A DNA stretch of 64,000 bases from Pseudomonas nitroreducens NBRC 12694 (GCF_002091755.1 NZ_BDAI01000004.1:1-64000); one strand, 5' to 3'; positions 1-7,782 are shown, counted from the stretch's first letter. The notes: generated by a model from the letters alone, not told the origin. Made by a program: numbers and translations.

Positions 1-67
1 CGCGCAGAAGCAACTGGCCGGCAACGGCTTCAGCAACCTGCTGTTACAGCAGCGCCAGACCCGCTGA
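1..67 (+). CDS. C-terminal end of a SPOR-domain (FtsN-like) protein, partial
   Basis: Only the last 21 codons are in the window, read from base 2 to the TGA at 65-67. The residues are AQKQLAGNGFSNLLLQQRQTR. In Pseudomonas the gene directly before hslV encodes an inner-membrane division protein with a C-terminal peptidoglycan-binding SPOR domain, and a Gln/Arg-rich tail like this fits it. The identification rests mainly on position; the domain itself lies outside the window. Confidence 0.6.
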   Translation, partial: AQKQLAGNGFSNLLLQQRQTR

Positions 68-78
68 TTCCAAGGCCC

Positions 79-122
79 GCACCGACGAGTGGCGCGTGAA
101 ATGCGCACTGCTCGTCCGGTGC
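79..122 (+). terminator. Long imperfect hairpin after the SPOR-domain gene
   Basis: GCACCGACGAG (79-89) pairs with CTCGTCCGGTGC (111-122) with one bulged C, and inner GCGC pairs extend it. It starts 12 bases after the stop codon. No T-run follows, so it is either a weak or factor-dependent terminator or an mRNA 3' stabiliser. It ends just before the hslV promoter. Confidence 0.4.
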
Positions 123-126
123 AGGA

Positions 127-154
127 CTTGAACCCCGCCGACCGAGTCCCCATC
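127..154 (+). promoter_or_regulatory. Sigma-32 (RpoH) heat-shock promoter of hslVU
   Basis: CTTGAA at 127-132 and CCCCATCT at 147/148-154 are separated by 15 bases. This is close to the RpoH consensus CTTGAAA-N11-16-CCCCATNT. It lies about 50 bases before the hslV start, and hslVU is a classical heat-shock operon in gamma-proteobacteria. Confidence 0.85.
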
Positions 155-201
155 TGACTCTGCATTCGGGCACATCGCCCCGCTAGTGTGGAGTAAGACC
201 C

Positions 202-738
202 TTGACCACCATCGTATCTGTCCGCCGCAATGGCAAAGTCGTCATGGGCGGCGACGGCCAGGTTTCCCTGGGCAACACCGTGATGAAAGGCAACGCGAAG
301 AAAGTCCGCCGCCTGTACCACGGTGAAGTACTGGCCGGCTTCGCCGGCGCCACCGCCGATGCCTTCACCCTCTTCGAACGCTTCGAGCAACAGCTGGAAA
401 AACACCAGGGCCACCTGGTGCGCGCTGCCGTCGAGCTGGCCAAGGACTGGCGTACCGACCGTTCCCTGAGCCGCCTGGAGGCCATGCTGGCGGTGGCCAA
501 CAAGGATGCCTCGCTGATCATCACCGGCAACGGCGACGTGGTCGAACCCGAGCATGGCCTGATCGCCATGGGTTCGGGCGGTGGCTTCGCCCAGGCGGCC
601 GCCATGGCGCTGCTGCAGAAAGCCAACGACGAGATGAGCGCCCGCGAAATCGCCGAGACCGCGCTGAACATCGCCGGCTCGATCTGCGTGTTCACCAACC
701 AGAACCTGACCATCGAGGAGCTCGACAGCGCCCTCTGA
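202..738 (+). CDS. hslV: ATP-dependent protease peptidase subunit HslV
   Basis: HslV is the proteolytic subunit of the cytoplasmic HslUV (ClpYQ) protease: dodecameric, with N-terminal threonine hydrolases, degrading misfolded and regulatory proteins that HslU unfolds. The 178-residue protein is full length. It starts at TTG (202) with GGAG at 190-193. After Met removal the first residue is the catalytic Thr (MTTIVSVRRNG). The GGDGQVSLG and SGG segments typical of the family are present. hslU follows 29 bases downstream, and an RpoH-type promoter precedes the pair. Confidence 0.97.
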   Translation: MTTIVSVRRNGKVVMGGDGQVSLGNTVMKGNAKKVRRLYHGEVLAGFAGATADAFTLFERFEQQLEKHQGHLVRAAVELAKDWRTDRSLSRLEAMLAVANKDASLIITGNGDVVEPEHGLIAMGSGGGFAQAAAMALLQKANDEMSAREIAETALNIAGSICVFTNQNLTIEELDSAL

Positions 739-767
739 GGCGTTGTCGCTCCGGAGTAACCCGTCAA

Positions 768-2108
768 ATGTCCATGACTCCCCGCGAGATCGTCCACGAA
801 CTCAACCGCCACATCATCGGCCAGGACGACGCCAAGCGCGCCGTCGCCATCGCCCTGCGCAACCGCTGGCGGCGCATGCAGCTGCCGACCGAACTGCGCG
901 CCGAGGTGACGCCGAAGAACATCCTGATGATCGGCCCGACCGGCGTCGGCAAGACCGAGATCGCCCGTCGCCTGGCCAAGCTGGCCAACGCGCCTTTCAT
1001 CAAGGTGGAAGCGACCAAGTTCACCGAGGTCGGCTACGTCGGCCGTGACGTCGAGTCGATCATCCGCGACCTCGCCGATGCCGCGATCAAGATGCTCCGC
1101 GAGCAGGAAGTGCAGAAGGTCAAGTACCGCGCCGAAGACGCCGCCGAAGAGCGCATCCTCGACGCCCTGCTGCCGCCGGCGCGTACCGCCGGTTTCGGTG
1201 ACGAGCCGGCCCGCGAGGACTCCAACACCCGCCAGCTGTTCCGCAAGCGCCTGCGCGAAGGCCAGCTGGACGACAAGGAAATCGACATCGAGGTCGCCGA
1301 CATTCCTTCGGGCGTGGAAATCATGGCCCCGCCCGGCATGGAGGAGATGACCAACCAGCTGCAGAGCCTGTTCTCCAACATGGGCAAGGGCAAGCGCAAG
1401 AGCCGCAAGCTGAAGGTCGCCGAGGCCATGAAGCTGATCCGCGACGAGGAAGCGCAGCGCCTGGTCAATGAAGAAGACCTCAAGGCCCGCGCCCTGGAAG
1501 CGGTGGAGCAGAACGGCATCGTCTTCATCGACGAGATCGACAAGATCGCCAAGCGCGGCAATGTCGGCGGCGCCGACGTCTCCCGCGAGGGCGTGCAGCG
1601 TGACCTGCTGCCGCTGATCGAGGGTTGCACCGTGAACACCAAGCTGGGCATGGTGAAGACCGACCACATCCTGTTCATCGCCTCGGGCGCCTTCCACCTG
1701 TCCAAGCCTAGCGACCTGGTGCCGGAACTGCAGGGCCGCCTGCCGATCCGCGTCGAGCTCAAAGCCCTGAGCCCGAGCGACTTCGAGCGTATCCTCAGCG
1801 AGCCGCATGCGTCGCTGACCGAGCAGTACACCGCGCTGCTGAAGACCGAAGGGCTGGACATCGAGTTCGCCGCCGACGGCATCAAACGCCTCGCGGAGAT
1901 CGCCTTCCAGGTCAACGAGAAGACCGAGAATATCGGTGCCCGGCGCCTGCACACCCTGCTCGAGCGCCTGCTCGAAGAGGTGTCCTTCGACGCCGCCGAC
2001 CTCGCCAGCGAACACAGCGACAAGGCCATCGTGATCGACGCGGCCTACGTCAACGGCCACCTGGGTGAACTGGCCCAGGACGAGGACCTGTCGCGCTACA
2101 TCCTGTAA
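768..2108 (+). CDS. hslU: ATP-dependent protease ATPase subunit HslU
   Basis: HslU is the AAA+ unfoldase that feeds substrates into HslV. The protein is 446 residues, the usual size. Walker A GPTGVGKT is at residues 56-63 and Walker B VFIDEID near residue 253. The variable I-domain lies between them (about residues 110-240), and the C-terminus ends in the RYIL tail that inserts into HslV. The ATG at 768 gives the standard MSMTPREIV start. It forms an operon with hslV and ends at a strong terminator. Confidence 0.98.
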   Translation: MSMTPREIVHELNRHIIGQDDAKRAVAIALRNRWRRMQLPTELRAEVTPKNILMIGPTGVGKTEIARRLAKLANAPFIKVEATKFTEVGYVGRDVESIIRDLADAAIKMLREQEVQKVKYRAEDAAEERILDALLPPARTAGFGDEPAREDSNTRQLFRKRLREGQLDDKEIDIEVADIPSGVEIMAPPGMEEMTNQLQSLFSNMGKGKRKSRKLKVAEAMKLIRDEEAQRLVNEEDLKARALEAVEQNGIVFIDEIDKIAKRGNVGGADVSREGVQRDLLPLIEGCTVNTKLGMVKTDHILFIASGAFHLSKPSDLVPELQGRLPIRVELKALSPSDFERILSEPHASLTEQYTALLKTEGLDIEFAADGIKRLAEIAFQVNEKTENIGARRLHTLLERLLEEVSFDAADLASEHSDKAIVIDAAYVNGHLGELAQDEDLSRYIL

Positions 2109-2128
2109 GCGGATCGACGCCACAGCGA

Positions 2129-2159
2129 CGGGGCGCCTCAGGGCGCCCCGTTTATTTTC
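2129..2159 (+). terminator. Rho-independent terminator after hslU
   Basis: CGGGGCGCC (2129-2137) pairs perfectly with GGCGCCCCG (2142-2150) around a TCAG loop, followed by TTTATTTTC. It closes the hslVU operon. Confidence 0.92.
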
Positions 2160-2201
2160 AGCCGGCGCTACAATGCCGGGATCGTCGCTCAGGAGCCGTC
2201 C

Positions 2202-2573
2202 ATGCGCATTCCTTCCGCCATCAAGCTGCACAAGGCCTCGAAGAAGCTTTCGCTGACCTATGGCGACCAATCCTACGATCTGCCCGCCGAGTTCCTGCGC
2301 GTGCATTCGCCATCGGCGGAAGTCCAGGGCCACGGCAACCCGGTGCTGCAGGTGGGCAAGCTGAATGTCGGCCTGAGCAACCTGGAGCCGGCCGGTCAGT
2401 ACGCGCTCAAGCTGACTTTCGACGACGGCCACGACAGCGGACTGTTCACCTGGGACTACCTCTATGAGCTGTGCGTGCGCCACGACGAGATGTGGGCCGA
2501 CTACCTGGCGCAGCTGGAGAAAGCCGGCAAGTCGCGAGACCCGTCGGAGTCCGTGGTCAAGCTGATGCTCTGA
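2202..2573 (+). CDS. DUF971 (gamma-butyrobetaine hydroxylase-like N-terminal domain) protein
   Basis: A small cytoplasmic protein of 123 residues consisting of one DUF971 / GBBH-like N-terminal domain (PF06155). Typical features are an initial IKLHKASKKLSLTYGD strand pair, PAEFLRVHSPSAEV, and a C-terminal FDDGHDSGLFTWDYLYEL block. This domain is linked to Fe-S or metal handling in other proteins, but the stand-alone bacterial form has no firm function. AGGAG at 2191-2195 supports the start. The gene normally sits between hslU and phaC1 in Pseudomonas and has its own TACAAT-like -10 at 2169-2174. Confidence 0.85.
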   Translation: MRIPSAIKLHKASKKLSLTYGDQSYDLPAEFLRVHSPSAEVQGHGNPVLQVGKLNVGLSNLEPAGQYALKLTFDDGHDSGLFTWDYLYELCVRHDEMWADYLAQLEKAGKSRDPSESVVKLML

Positions 2574-2597
2574 GCCTCCCCGCGCCACTGCTCTTCT

Positions 2598-2674
2598 GCA
2601 GGAAGGGGAACGTCCAGTCCTCGTTCGCGAATAGCGCCGCTGCGGAATCGGTTCGCGAGCAAGCTCACTCCTAC
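2598..2674. repeat. REP/REPIN-like inverted pair, degenerate
   Basis: The right arm GTTCGCGAGCAAGCTCACTC plus CTAC is at 2651-2674. A degenerate left arm at about 2598-2631 has its middle replaced by GGGGAACGTCCAGTCC (2605-2620). The arms resemble the REP copies near 19.0, 21.7, 33.7 and 58.8 kb. Such extragenic palindromes are mobilised in trans by RAYT transposases in Pseudomonas. Confidence 0.7.
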
Positions 2675-2734
2675 AGGTCGTTCGCCCCGTTCCCGCTCCA
2701 CCCTTCGTACCAACCTTCGTCGGGCAATCGCCCA

Positions 2735-2750
2735 GGGCACGCCATTTGCA
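2735..2750 (+). promoter_or_regulatory. Candidate sigma-54 (RpoN) promoter upstream of phaC1
   Basis: GGGCACG (2735-2741), four bases, then TTGCA (2746-2750) matches the -24/-12 consensus TGGCACG-N4-TTGCA at all but the first base. A sigma-54-type promoter upstream of phaC1 has been proposed for P. aeruginosa, and nitrogen control of PHA synthesis is established there. It lies about 340 bases before the start codon, so the leader would be long. Confidence 0.55.
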
Positions 2751-2823
2751 ACATTCCTCCGGCAGACTGCTGTTCGCGTGGCCGCTGTCAGGGAGTTGGC
2801 GAGATCCCCCCGCTCTAGGGCGC

Positions 2824-2842
2824 GTTTTCTAACTTTTCCCGA
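2824..2842 (+). promoter_or_regulatory. 19-bp element shared with the phaI upstream region (phaC1 copy)
   Basis: GTTTTCTAACTTTTCCCGA here matches GTTTTCTAATTTTCCCCGA upstream of phaI (minus strand, 10107-10089) at 17 of 19 positions, in the same orientation relative to the gene. PhaD activates both the phaC1 and phaI promoters in P. putida, so this is a candidate PhaD-controlled promoter or operator element. That role is inference. Confidence 0.5.
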
Positions 2843-3087
2843 CATACTTCCAAGAGAAGGCCCACGCTGCACCAGCTTGCGCGGCGAAGGAAACTCGGGT
2901 AACCAAGGCAGTGCAATGTACGGAGTTACAGTGCACAGAGCGTGGTCACCTGAAGTTCCAGTGATGCCGCCAAGTAGATGAATCGCGTGGAGCTGTCTCC
3001 ACGTTCCGCAACCCCGAGCAGTACCTGGCCTCATGTCACGAAGGTGAGCCCCGCCAGTATGCGTCTCAGGACAATGGAGCGTCGCCG

Positions 3088-4767
3088 ATGACCCAGAAGA
3101 ACAACAGCGATCTACCCCAGCAAGCCGCGGAAAACACACTTGCCCTGAACCCGGTGATCGGGATTCGCGGCAAGGATCTGCTCACCTCTGCCCGCATGGT
3201 GCTGCTGCAAGCGATCAAGCAGCCCTTCCACAGCGCCAAGCACGTGACCCACTTCGGCCTCGAACTGAAGAACGTGCTGCTCGGCAAATCCGAACTGAAG
3301 CCGTCGGACGACGACCGCCGTTTCAACGACCCGGCCTGGAGCCAGAACCCGCTCTACCGCCGCTACCTGCAGACCTACCTGGCGTGGCGCAAGGAGCTGC
3401 ACACCTGGATGGGCGAGAGCGACCTGTCGCCCCAGGACATCAGCCGCGGCCAGTTCGTCATCAACCTGATGACCGAGGCCATGGCACCGACCAACACGCT
3501 GTCCAACCCGGCAGCGGTCAAACGCTTCTTCGAGACCGGCGGCAAGAGCCTGCTCGACGGTCTCACCCACCTGGCCAAGGACCTGGTGCACAATGGCGGC
3601 ATGCCCAGCCAGGTGAACATGGACGCCTTCGAGGTCGGCAAGAACCTGGCCGTGACCGAAGGCGCCGTGGTGTTCCGCAACGACGTGCTGGAGCTGATCC
3701 AGTACAAGCCGATCACCGAGAGCGTGCACGAGCGCCCCTTGCTGGTAGTGCCGCCGCAGATCAACAAGTTCTACGTCTTCGACCTGTCGCCGGAGAAGAG
3801 CCTGGCGCGCTTCAGCCTGCGCAACCAGATCCAGACCTTCATCGTCAGCTGGCGCAACCCGACCAAGGCGCAGCGCGAGTGGGGCCTGACCACCTACATC
3901 GAGGCGCTCAAGGAAGCCATCGACGTGGTCCTGAAGATCACCGGCAGCAAGGACCTGAACATGCTCGGGGCCTGCTCCGGCGGCATCACCACCGTCACCC
4001 TGCTGGGCCACTACGCGGCGCTGGGCGAGAACAAGGTGCACGCCTTTACCCAGATGGTCAGTGTGCTCGACTTCGAACTGGACACCCAGGTCGCCCTGTT
4101 CGCCGACGAGAAGACCCTGGAAGCCGCCAAGCGCCGCTCGTACCAGTCCGGCGTGCTGGAAGGCAAGGACATGGCCAAGGTGTTCGCCTGGATGCGCCCC
4201 AACGACCTGATCTGGAACTACTGGGTCAACAACTACCTGCTGGGCAACGAGCCGCCGGCCTTCGACATCCTGTTCTGGAACAACGACACCACGCGCCTGC
4301 CGGCCGCGCTGCACGGCGAGCTGGTGGAGATGTTCAAGACCAACCCGCTGACCCGCCCCGGCGCGCTGGAAGTCTCCGGCACGCCGATCGACCTCAAGCA
4401 GGTCACCTGCGATTTCTACTGCGTGGCCGGCCTGTCCGACCACATCACGCCGTGGGAAGCCTGCTACCGCTCCGCCCGCCTGCTGGGCGGCAAGTGCGAG
4501 TTCATCCTGTCCAACAGCGGGCACATCCAGAGCATCCTCAACCCGCCGGGCAACCCCAAGGCACGCTTTATGACCGGCCCCGACCTCTCCGTCGACTCCA
4601 AGACCTGGCAGGAAAACTCCAGCAAGCACGCCGACTCCTGGTGGCTGCACTGGCAACAATGGCTGGCCGAGCGCGCAGGCAAGCTGAAAAAGGCACCGAC
4701 CGTCCTGGGCAACAAGGCCCACCCGGCTGGCGAAGCCTCCCCCGGAACCTACGTACACGAACGATGA
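3088..4767 (+). CDS. phaC1: Class II poly(3-hydroxyalkanoate) polymerase PhaC1
   Basis: PhaC1 polymerises (R)-3-hydroxyacyl-CoA (C6-C14) into medium-chain-length PHA at the granule surface, releasing CoA. The protein is 559 residues, the class II norm. The lipase-like box GACSGG carries nucleophile Cys296, with Asp451 (LSDHITPW) and His479 (SNSGHIQS) completing the triad; all three match the positions known for P. aeruginosa. The start has GGAG at 3076-3079. Codons 4-6 contain an AAGAACAAC Hfq/Crc-type motif. The stop overlaps the phaZ start (ATGA). Confidence 0.98.
   Translation: MTQKNNSDLPQQAAENTLALNPVIGIRGKDLLTSARMVLLQAIKQPFHSAKHVTHFGLELKNVLLGKSELKPSDDDRRFNDPAWSQNPLYRRYLQTYLAWRKELHTWMGESDLSPQDISRGQFVINLMTEAMAPTNTLSNPAAVKRFFETGGKSLLDGLTHLAKDLVHNGGMPSQVNMDAFEVGKNLAVTEGAVVFRNDVLELIQYKPITESVHERPLLVVPPQINKFYVFDLSPEKSLARFSLRNQIQTFIVSWRNPTKAQREWGLTTYIEALKEAIDVVLKITGSKDLNMLGACSGGITTVTLLGHYAALGENKVHAFTQMVSVLDFELDTQVALFADEKTLEAAKRRSYQSGVLEGKDMAKVFAWMRPNDLIWNYWVNNYLLGNEPPAFDILFWNNDTTRLPAALHGELVEMFKTNPLTRPGALEVSGTPIDLKQVTCDFYCVAGLSDHITPWEACYRSARLLGGKCEFILSNSGHIQSILNPPGNPKARFMTGPDLSVDSKTWQENSSKHADSWWLHWQQWLAERAGKLKKAPTVLGNKAHPAGEASPGTYVHER
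3097..3105 (+). promoter_or_regulatory. AANAANAA (Hfq/Crc catabolite repression) motif in the phaC1 start region
   Basis: AAGAACAAC lies at codons 4-6 of phaC1 and fits AANAANAA exactly. In P. putida the phaC1 mRNA is a reported Crc/Hfq target carrying this kind of motif at the start of the coding region. Binding would block ribosome access when preferred carbon sources are present. Confidence 0.6.
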
Positions 4768-5768
4768 AAACAGAACTCCTCCCGCAAGCCGGCGCCGTGG
4801 ACGACGCCAACTCCTCAGAATCGTCGACGGCCGTGGAAGTGGCCGCGCCGACGAGCCGGCGCGCACGCAGCAAACGCAGCGGCGAGGAGATCCTGCCGAG
4901 CAAGGCGCCGGCGGCGCAGCCCTTCGAGTTCCGCACCATCGAACTCGACGGGCAGACCATCCGCACCGCCGTGCGCCCGGGCAAGAAGCACATGACGCCG
5001 CTGCTGATCTTCAACGGCATCGGCGCCAACCTCGAACTGGTGTTCCCCTTCGTCGCCGCGCTCGACCCGGACCTGGAGGTGATCGCCTTCGACGTTCCCG
5101 GCGTCGGCGGCTCGTCCACACCCAGCACGCCGTACCGCTTCCCCGGCCTGGCCAAGCTGGCCGCGCGGATGCTCGATTACCTGGACTACGGCCAGGTGAC
5201 CGCCATCGGCGTGTCCTGGGGCGGTGCCCTGGCGCAGCAGTTCGCCCATGACTATCCCGAGCGCTGCAAGAAGCTGATCCTCGCCGCCACTGCCGCTGGC
5301 GCGGTGATGGTGCCGGGCAAGCCCAAGGTGCTCTGGCGCATGGCCAGCCCGCGGCGCTACATCCAGCCGTCCTACGGTGTGCACATCGCGCCGGACATCT
5401 ACGGCGGCGCCTTCCGCCGCGATCCCAAGCTGGCCATGGCCTTCGCCAGCAAGGTCCGCTCATCCGGCAAGATGGGCTACTACTGGCAGCTGTTCGCCGG
5501 CCTCGGCTGGACCAGCATCCACTGGCTGCACAAGATCCGTCAGCCGACGCTGATCCTCGCCGGCGACGACGACCCGATCATCCCGCTGATCAACATGCGC
5601 ATGCTGGCCTGGCGCATCCCCAACGCCGAGCTCCACGTGATCGACGACGGCCACCTGTTCCTGGTGACCCGTGCCGAAACCGTGGCGCCGATCATCATGA
5701 AGTTCCTCCAGGAGGAACGGCAGCGCGCTGTCATCCACCCCCGGCCATTCACTCCCAAGGCCAGCTGA
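4764..5768 (+). CDS. phaZ: Intracellular PHA depolymerase PhaZ, N-terminally extended
   Basis: PhaZ hydrolyses stored mcl-PHA to 3-hydroxyalkanoates; it is an alpha/beta hydrolase at the granule. Triad: Ser151 in GVSWGG, Asp270 in DDDP and His297 in DDGHLF, each exactly 49 residues later than the P. putida numbers (102, 221, 248). The conserved enzyme normally begins M-x-QPFEFRTIELDG. Here the same block is preceded, without a nearby ATG, by about 50 Ala/Ser/Lys/Arg-rich residues starting at an ATG that overlaps the phaC1 stop (ATGA, 4764-4767). A GTG at 4797 is an alternative start. Function is certain; the exact N-terminus is not. Confidence 0.93.
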   Translation: MKTELLPQAGAVDDANSSESSTAVEVAAPTSRRARSKRSGEEILPSKAPAAQPFEFRTIELDGQTIRTAVRPGKKHMTPLLIFNGIGANLELVFPFVAALDPDLEVIAFDVPGVGGSSTPSTPYRFPGLAKLAARMLDYLDYGQVTAIGVSWGGALAQQFAHDYPERCKKLILAATAAGAVMVPGKPKVLWRMASPRRYIQPSYGVHIAPDIYGGAFRRDPKLAMAFASKVRSSGKMGYYWQLFAGLGWTSIHWLHKIRQPTLILAGDDDPIIPLINMRMLAWRIPNAELHVIDDGHLFLVTRAETVAPIIMKFLQEERQRAVIHPRPFTPKAS

Positions 5769-5802
5769 CGGATCACGGCTTCGTCACAGTTCGAGGTCAT
5801 CC

Positions 5803-5836
5803 TGCCTTGACCGATCGCTGCGCAGGCACTTTTTTT
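5803..5836 (+). terminator. Possible rho-independent terminator after phaZ
   Basis: TGCCT (5803-5807) and AGGCA (5824-5828) flank a 16-base loop, followed by C and seven T residues. The stem is short, so termination is probably partial, which would still separate phaC1Z from phaC2D expression. Confidence 0.45.
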
Positions 5837-5845
5837 AAAGAGCCG

Positions 5846-5854
5846 AACAACAAA
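5846..5854 (+). promoter_or_regulatory. AANAANAA motif in the phaZ-phaC2 gap
   Basis: AACAACAAA fits the Hfq/Crc target consensus. It lies just after the T-run of the phaZ terminator and just before the long inverted repeat, 246 bases from the phaC2 start. It would matter only if this leader is transcribed. Confidence 0.35.
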
Positions 5855-5860
5855 CAGGCG

Positions 5861-5998
5861 TGTTCACGGGTATCGACACGTAGCGCCTGAATCGGGACAG
5901 CGCTGCGGCCACCCTCACCGGTGTCCGCAGGGCAACCCGGCTGCTGATCCGCTGCCCTGTTTTCGGGCAGTTTCCTCTCGCGTCGATACCCGTGCACA
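5861..5998. repeat. 20-bp inverted repeat enclosing a hairpin-rich core (candidate structured leader RNA)
   Basis: The arms 5861-5880 and 5979-5998 match at 18 of 20 positions, including a perfect 13-bp block CACGGGTATCGAC (5865-5877) against GTCGATACCCGTG (5982-5994). The 98-base core contains CTGCCC/GGGCAG around a TGTTTTC loop (5952-5970) and a GCGG...CCGC stem near 5904-5927. The right end is about 100 bases before phaC2. It could be a folded phaC2 5' leader or attenuator, a small RNA, or a pair of operators. Confidence 0.55.
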
Positions 5999-6099
5999 TC
6001 CCTCGAACCGGCGACAAGCGTCTGGAACGGGCTCCTCGCGAGTCCGGTACAGCCCTTGCTTCGCCTTTGGCAGGTCGGACCCTTTACGGAGTGCTGTTC

Positions 6100-7782
6100 A
6101 TGCGAGAGAAAGCTGAGCCTGGTAGCGTCCCCGTTCCCACCCAATACATGAATGCGCAGAGTGCGATAGTCGGCCTGCGCGGCAAGGACATGCTGTCCAC
6201 CCTGCGCATGCTGGCGCTGCAGGGCGTGCGCCAGCCGATGCATTCGGCGAAGCACCTGGCGGCGTTCGGCAAGCAGGTGGGCAAGGTGCTGATCGGCGAC
6301 TCGCCGCTGCAACCCAACCCGCAGGACGCGCGCTTCCAGGACCCGTCCTGGCGGCTGAACCCGCTGTACCGGCGTACCGTGCAGGCCTACCTGGCCTGGC
6401 AGAAGCAGTTGCTGGCGTGGGTCGACGAGAGCGATCTGAAGCCCGACGACCGCGCCCGCGCTCGGTTCCTGCTGTCGATCCTCTCCGACGCCGCCTCGCC
6501 GTCCAACACACTGCTCAACCCCCTGGCGGTGAAAGAGCTGTTCAATACCGGCGGACAGAGCGTCCTCAAGGGCGTGCAGCATCTGCTCGACGACCTGATG
6601 CACAACGGCGGCATGCCCAGCCAGGTCAACCGCAGCGCCTTCGAGATCGGCCAGAACCTGGCCACCACGCACGGTGCCGTGGTGTTCCGCAACGAGGTAC
6701 TGGAGCTGATCCAGTACAAGCCGATGGGCGAACACCTGCATGCCAAGCCGCTGCTGATCGTGCCGCCGCAGATCAACAAGTTCTACATCTTCGACCTGTC
6801 GCCGGAGAAGAGCTTCGTCCAGTACGCCCTGAAGAATAACCTGCAGGTATTCATGGTCAGCTGGCGCAACCCCGACGCGCGTCATCGCGAATGGGGGCTG
6901 TCGACCTACGTCACGGCGCTGGATGAAGCCATCGAGGCGTGCCGCTCCATCAGCGGCAGCCGCAGCGTCAACCTGATGGGCGCCTGCTCCGGCGGCCTGA
7001 CCATCGCAGCCCTGCAGGGCCACCTGCAGGCGCGCCGGCAACTGCGCAAGATCGCCAGCGCGACCTACCTGGTCAGCCTGCTGGACAGCCAGGTGGAAAC
7101 TCCCGCCGCGCTGTTCGCCGACGAGCAGACCCTGGAGAGCAGCAAGCGCCGCTCCTACCAGCACGGCGTTCTCGACGGCCGTGACATGGCCAAGGTGTTC
7201 GCCTGGATGCGCCCCAACGACCTGATCTGGAACTACTGGGTCAACAACTACCTGCTGGGCAAGCAGCCGCCGGCCTTCGACATCCTCTACTGGAACAACG
7301 ACAACACCCGCCTGCCCGCCGCGCTGCACGGCGACTTCCTCGACTTCTTCAAGCACAACCCGCTGGCCCGCCCCGGCGCCATGGAGGTCAACGGCAGCGC
7401 CATCGACCTGAAGAAGGTGGCCGTGGACAACTTCCACGTCGCCGGCATCACCGACCACATCACCCCGTGGGACGCGGTGTATCGCTCGGCTCAACTGCTG
7501 GGTGGCGACAGCCGTTTCGTGCTGTCCAACAGCGGGCATATCCAGAGCATCCTCAACCCGCCTGGCAACCCCAAGGCCTGCTATTTCGAGAACGGCAAGA
7601 TCAGCTCCGACCCGCGCGCCTGGTATTACGACACCAAGCGCCAGGAAGGCAGCTGGTGGCCGCTGTGGCTGGAGTGGATCCAGCAGCGCTCGGGCGAGCG
7701 ACGCCCGGTGAGCTTCGAGCTGGGCAACGCCGAGCATCCACCGAAAGAGGCCGCGCCGGGAACGTACGTGCACGTACGCTGA
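6100..7782 (+). CDS. phaC2: Class II poly(3-hydroxyalkanoate) polymerase PhaC2
   Basis: Second mcl-PHA polymerase, paralogous to PhaC1 (shared PSQVN, KFYxFDLSPEKS, WRNPD and KVFAWMRPNDLIWNYW blocks). The protein is 560 residues. Triad: Cys296 (GACSGG), Asp452 (ITDHITPW), His480 (SNSGHIQS). The start at 6100 (MREKAEPGSVPVP) matches known PhaC2 proteins and has GGAG at 6088-6091; an in-frame extension to 5992 would run into the inverted repeat and is not supported. The last codons contain a perfect 16-bp palindrome (7763-7778). Confidence 0.97.
   Translation: MREKAEPGSVPVPTQYMNAQSAIVGLRGKDMLSTLRMLALQGVRQPMHSAKHLAAFGKQVGKVLIGDSPLQPNPQDARFQDPSWRLNPLYRRTVQAYLAWQKQLLAWVDESDLKPDDRARARFLLSILSDAASPSNTLLNPLAVKELFNTGGQSVLKGVQHLLDDLMHNGGMPSQVNRSAFEIGQNLATTHGAVVFRNEVLELIQYKPMGEHLHAKPLLIVPPQINKFYIFDLSPEKSFVQYALKNNLQVFMVSWRNPDARHREWGLSTYVTALDEAIEACRSISGSRSVNLMGACSGGLTIAALQGHLQARRQLRKIASATYLVSLLDSQVETPAALFADEQTLESSKRRSYQHGVLDGRDMAKVFAWMRPNDLIWNYWVNNYLLGKQPPAFDILYWNNDNTRLPAALHGDFLDFFKHNPLARPGAMEVNGSAIDLKKVAVDNFHVAGITDHITPWDAVYRSAQLLGGDSRFVLSNSGHIQSILNPPGNPKACYFENGKISSDPRAWYYDTKRQEGSWWPLWLEWIQQRSGERRPVSFELGNAEHPPKEAAPGTYVHVR

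Larger units (their letters stand above)
2574..3087. other. 514-base phaC1 upstream region
   Basis: No credible gene is seen here. The gap contains a degenerate REP pair (2598-2674), a candidate sigma-54 promoter (2735-2750), a 19-bp element shared with the phaI upstream region (2824-2842), a 7-bp hairpin CGTGGAG/CTCCACG (2986-2992 / 2997-3003), and GGAG (3076-3079) as the phaC1 ribosome-binding site. Confidence 0.8.
5769..6099. other. phaZ-phaC2 intergenic region with strong secondary structure
   Basis: No gene is seen in these 331 bases. The region holds a terminator-like stem with a T-run (5803-5836), an AACAACAAA motif (5846-5854), a 20-bp near-perfect inverted repeat (5861-5880 / 5979-5998) enclosing smaller hairpins, and GGAG (6088-6091) for phaC2. 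Confidence 0.75.

Noticed and set aside
183..2588. 801-codon minus-strand frame across hslV, hslU and the DUF971 gene
   Set aside because: Spans three well-supported plus-strand genes and a terminator; no domain similarity.
5992..6099. N-terminal extension of PhaC2 from an upstream ATG
   Set aside because: The added residues do not resemble PhaC2, overlap the long inverted repeat, and the ATG at 6100 has a good ribosome-binding site.
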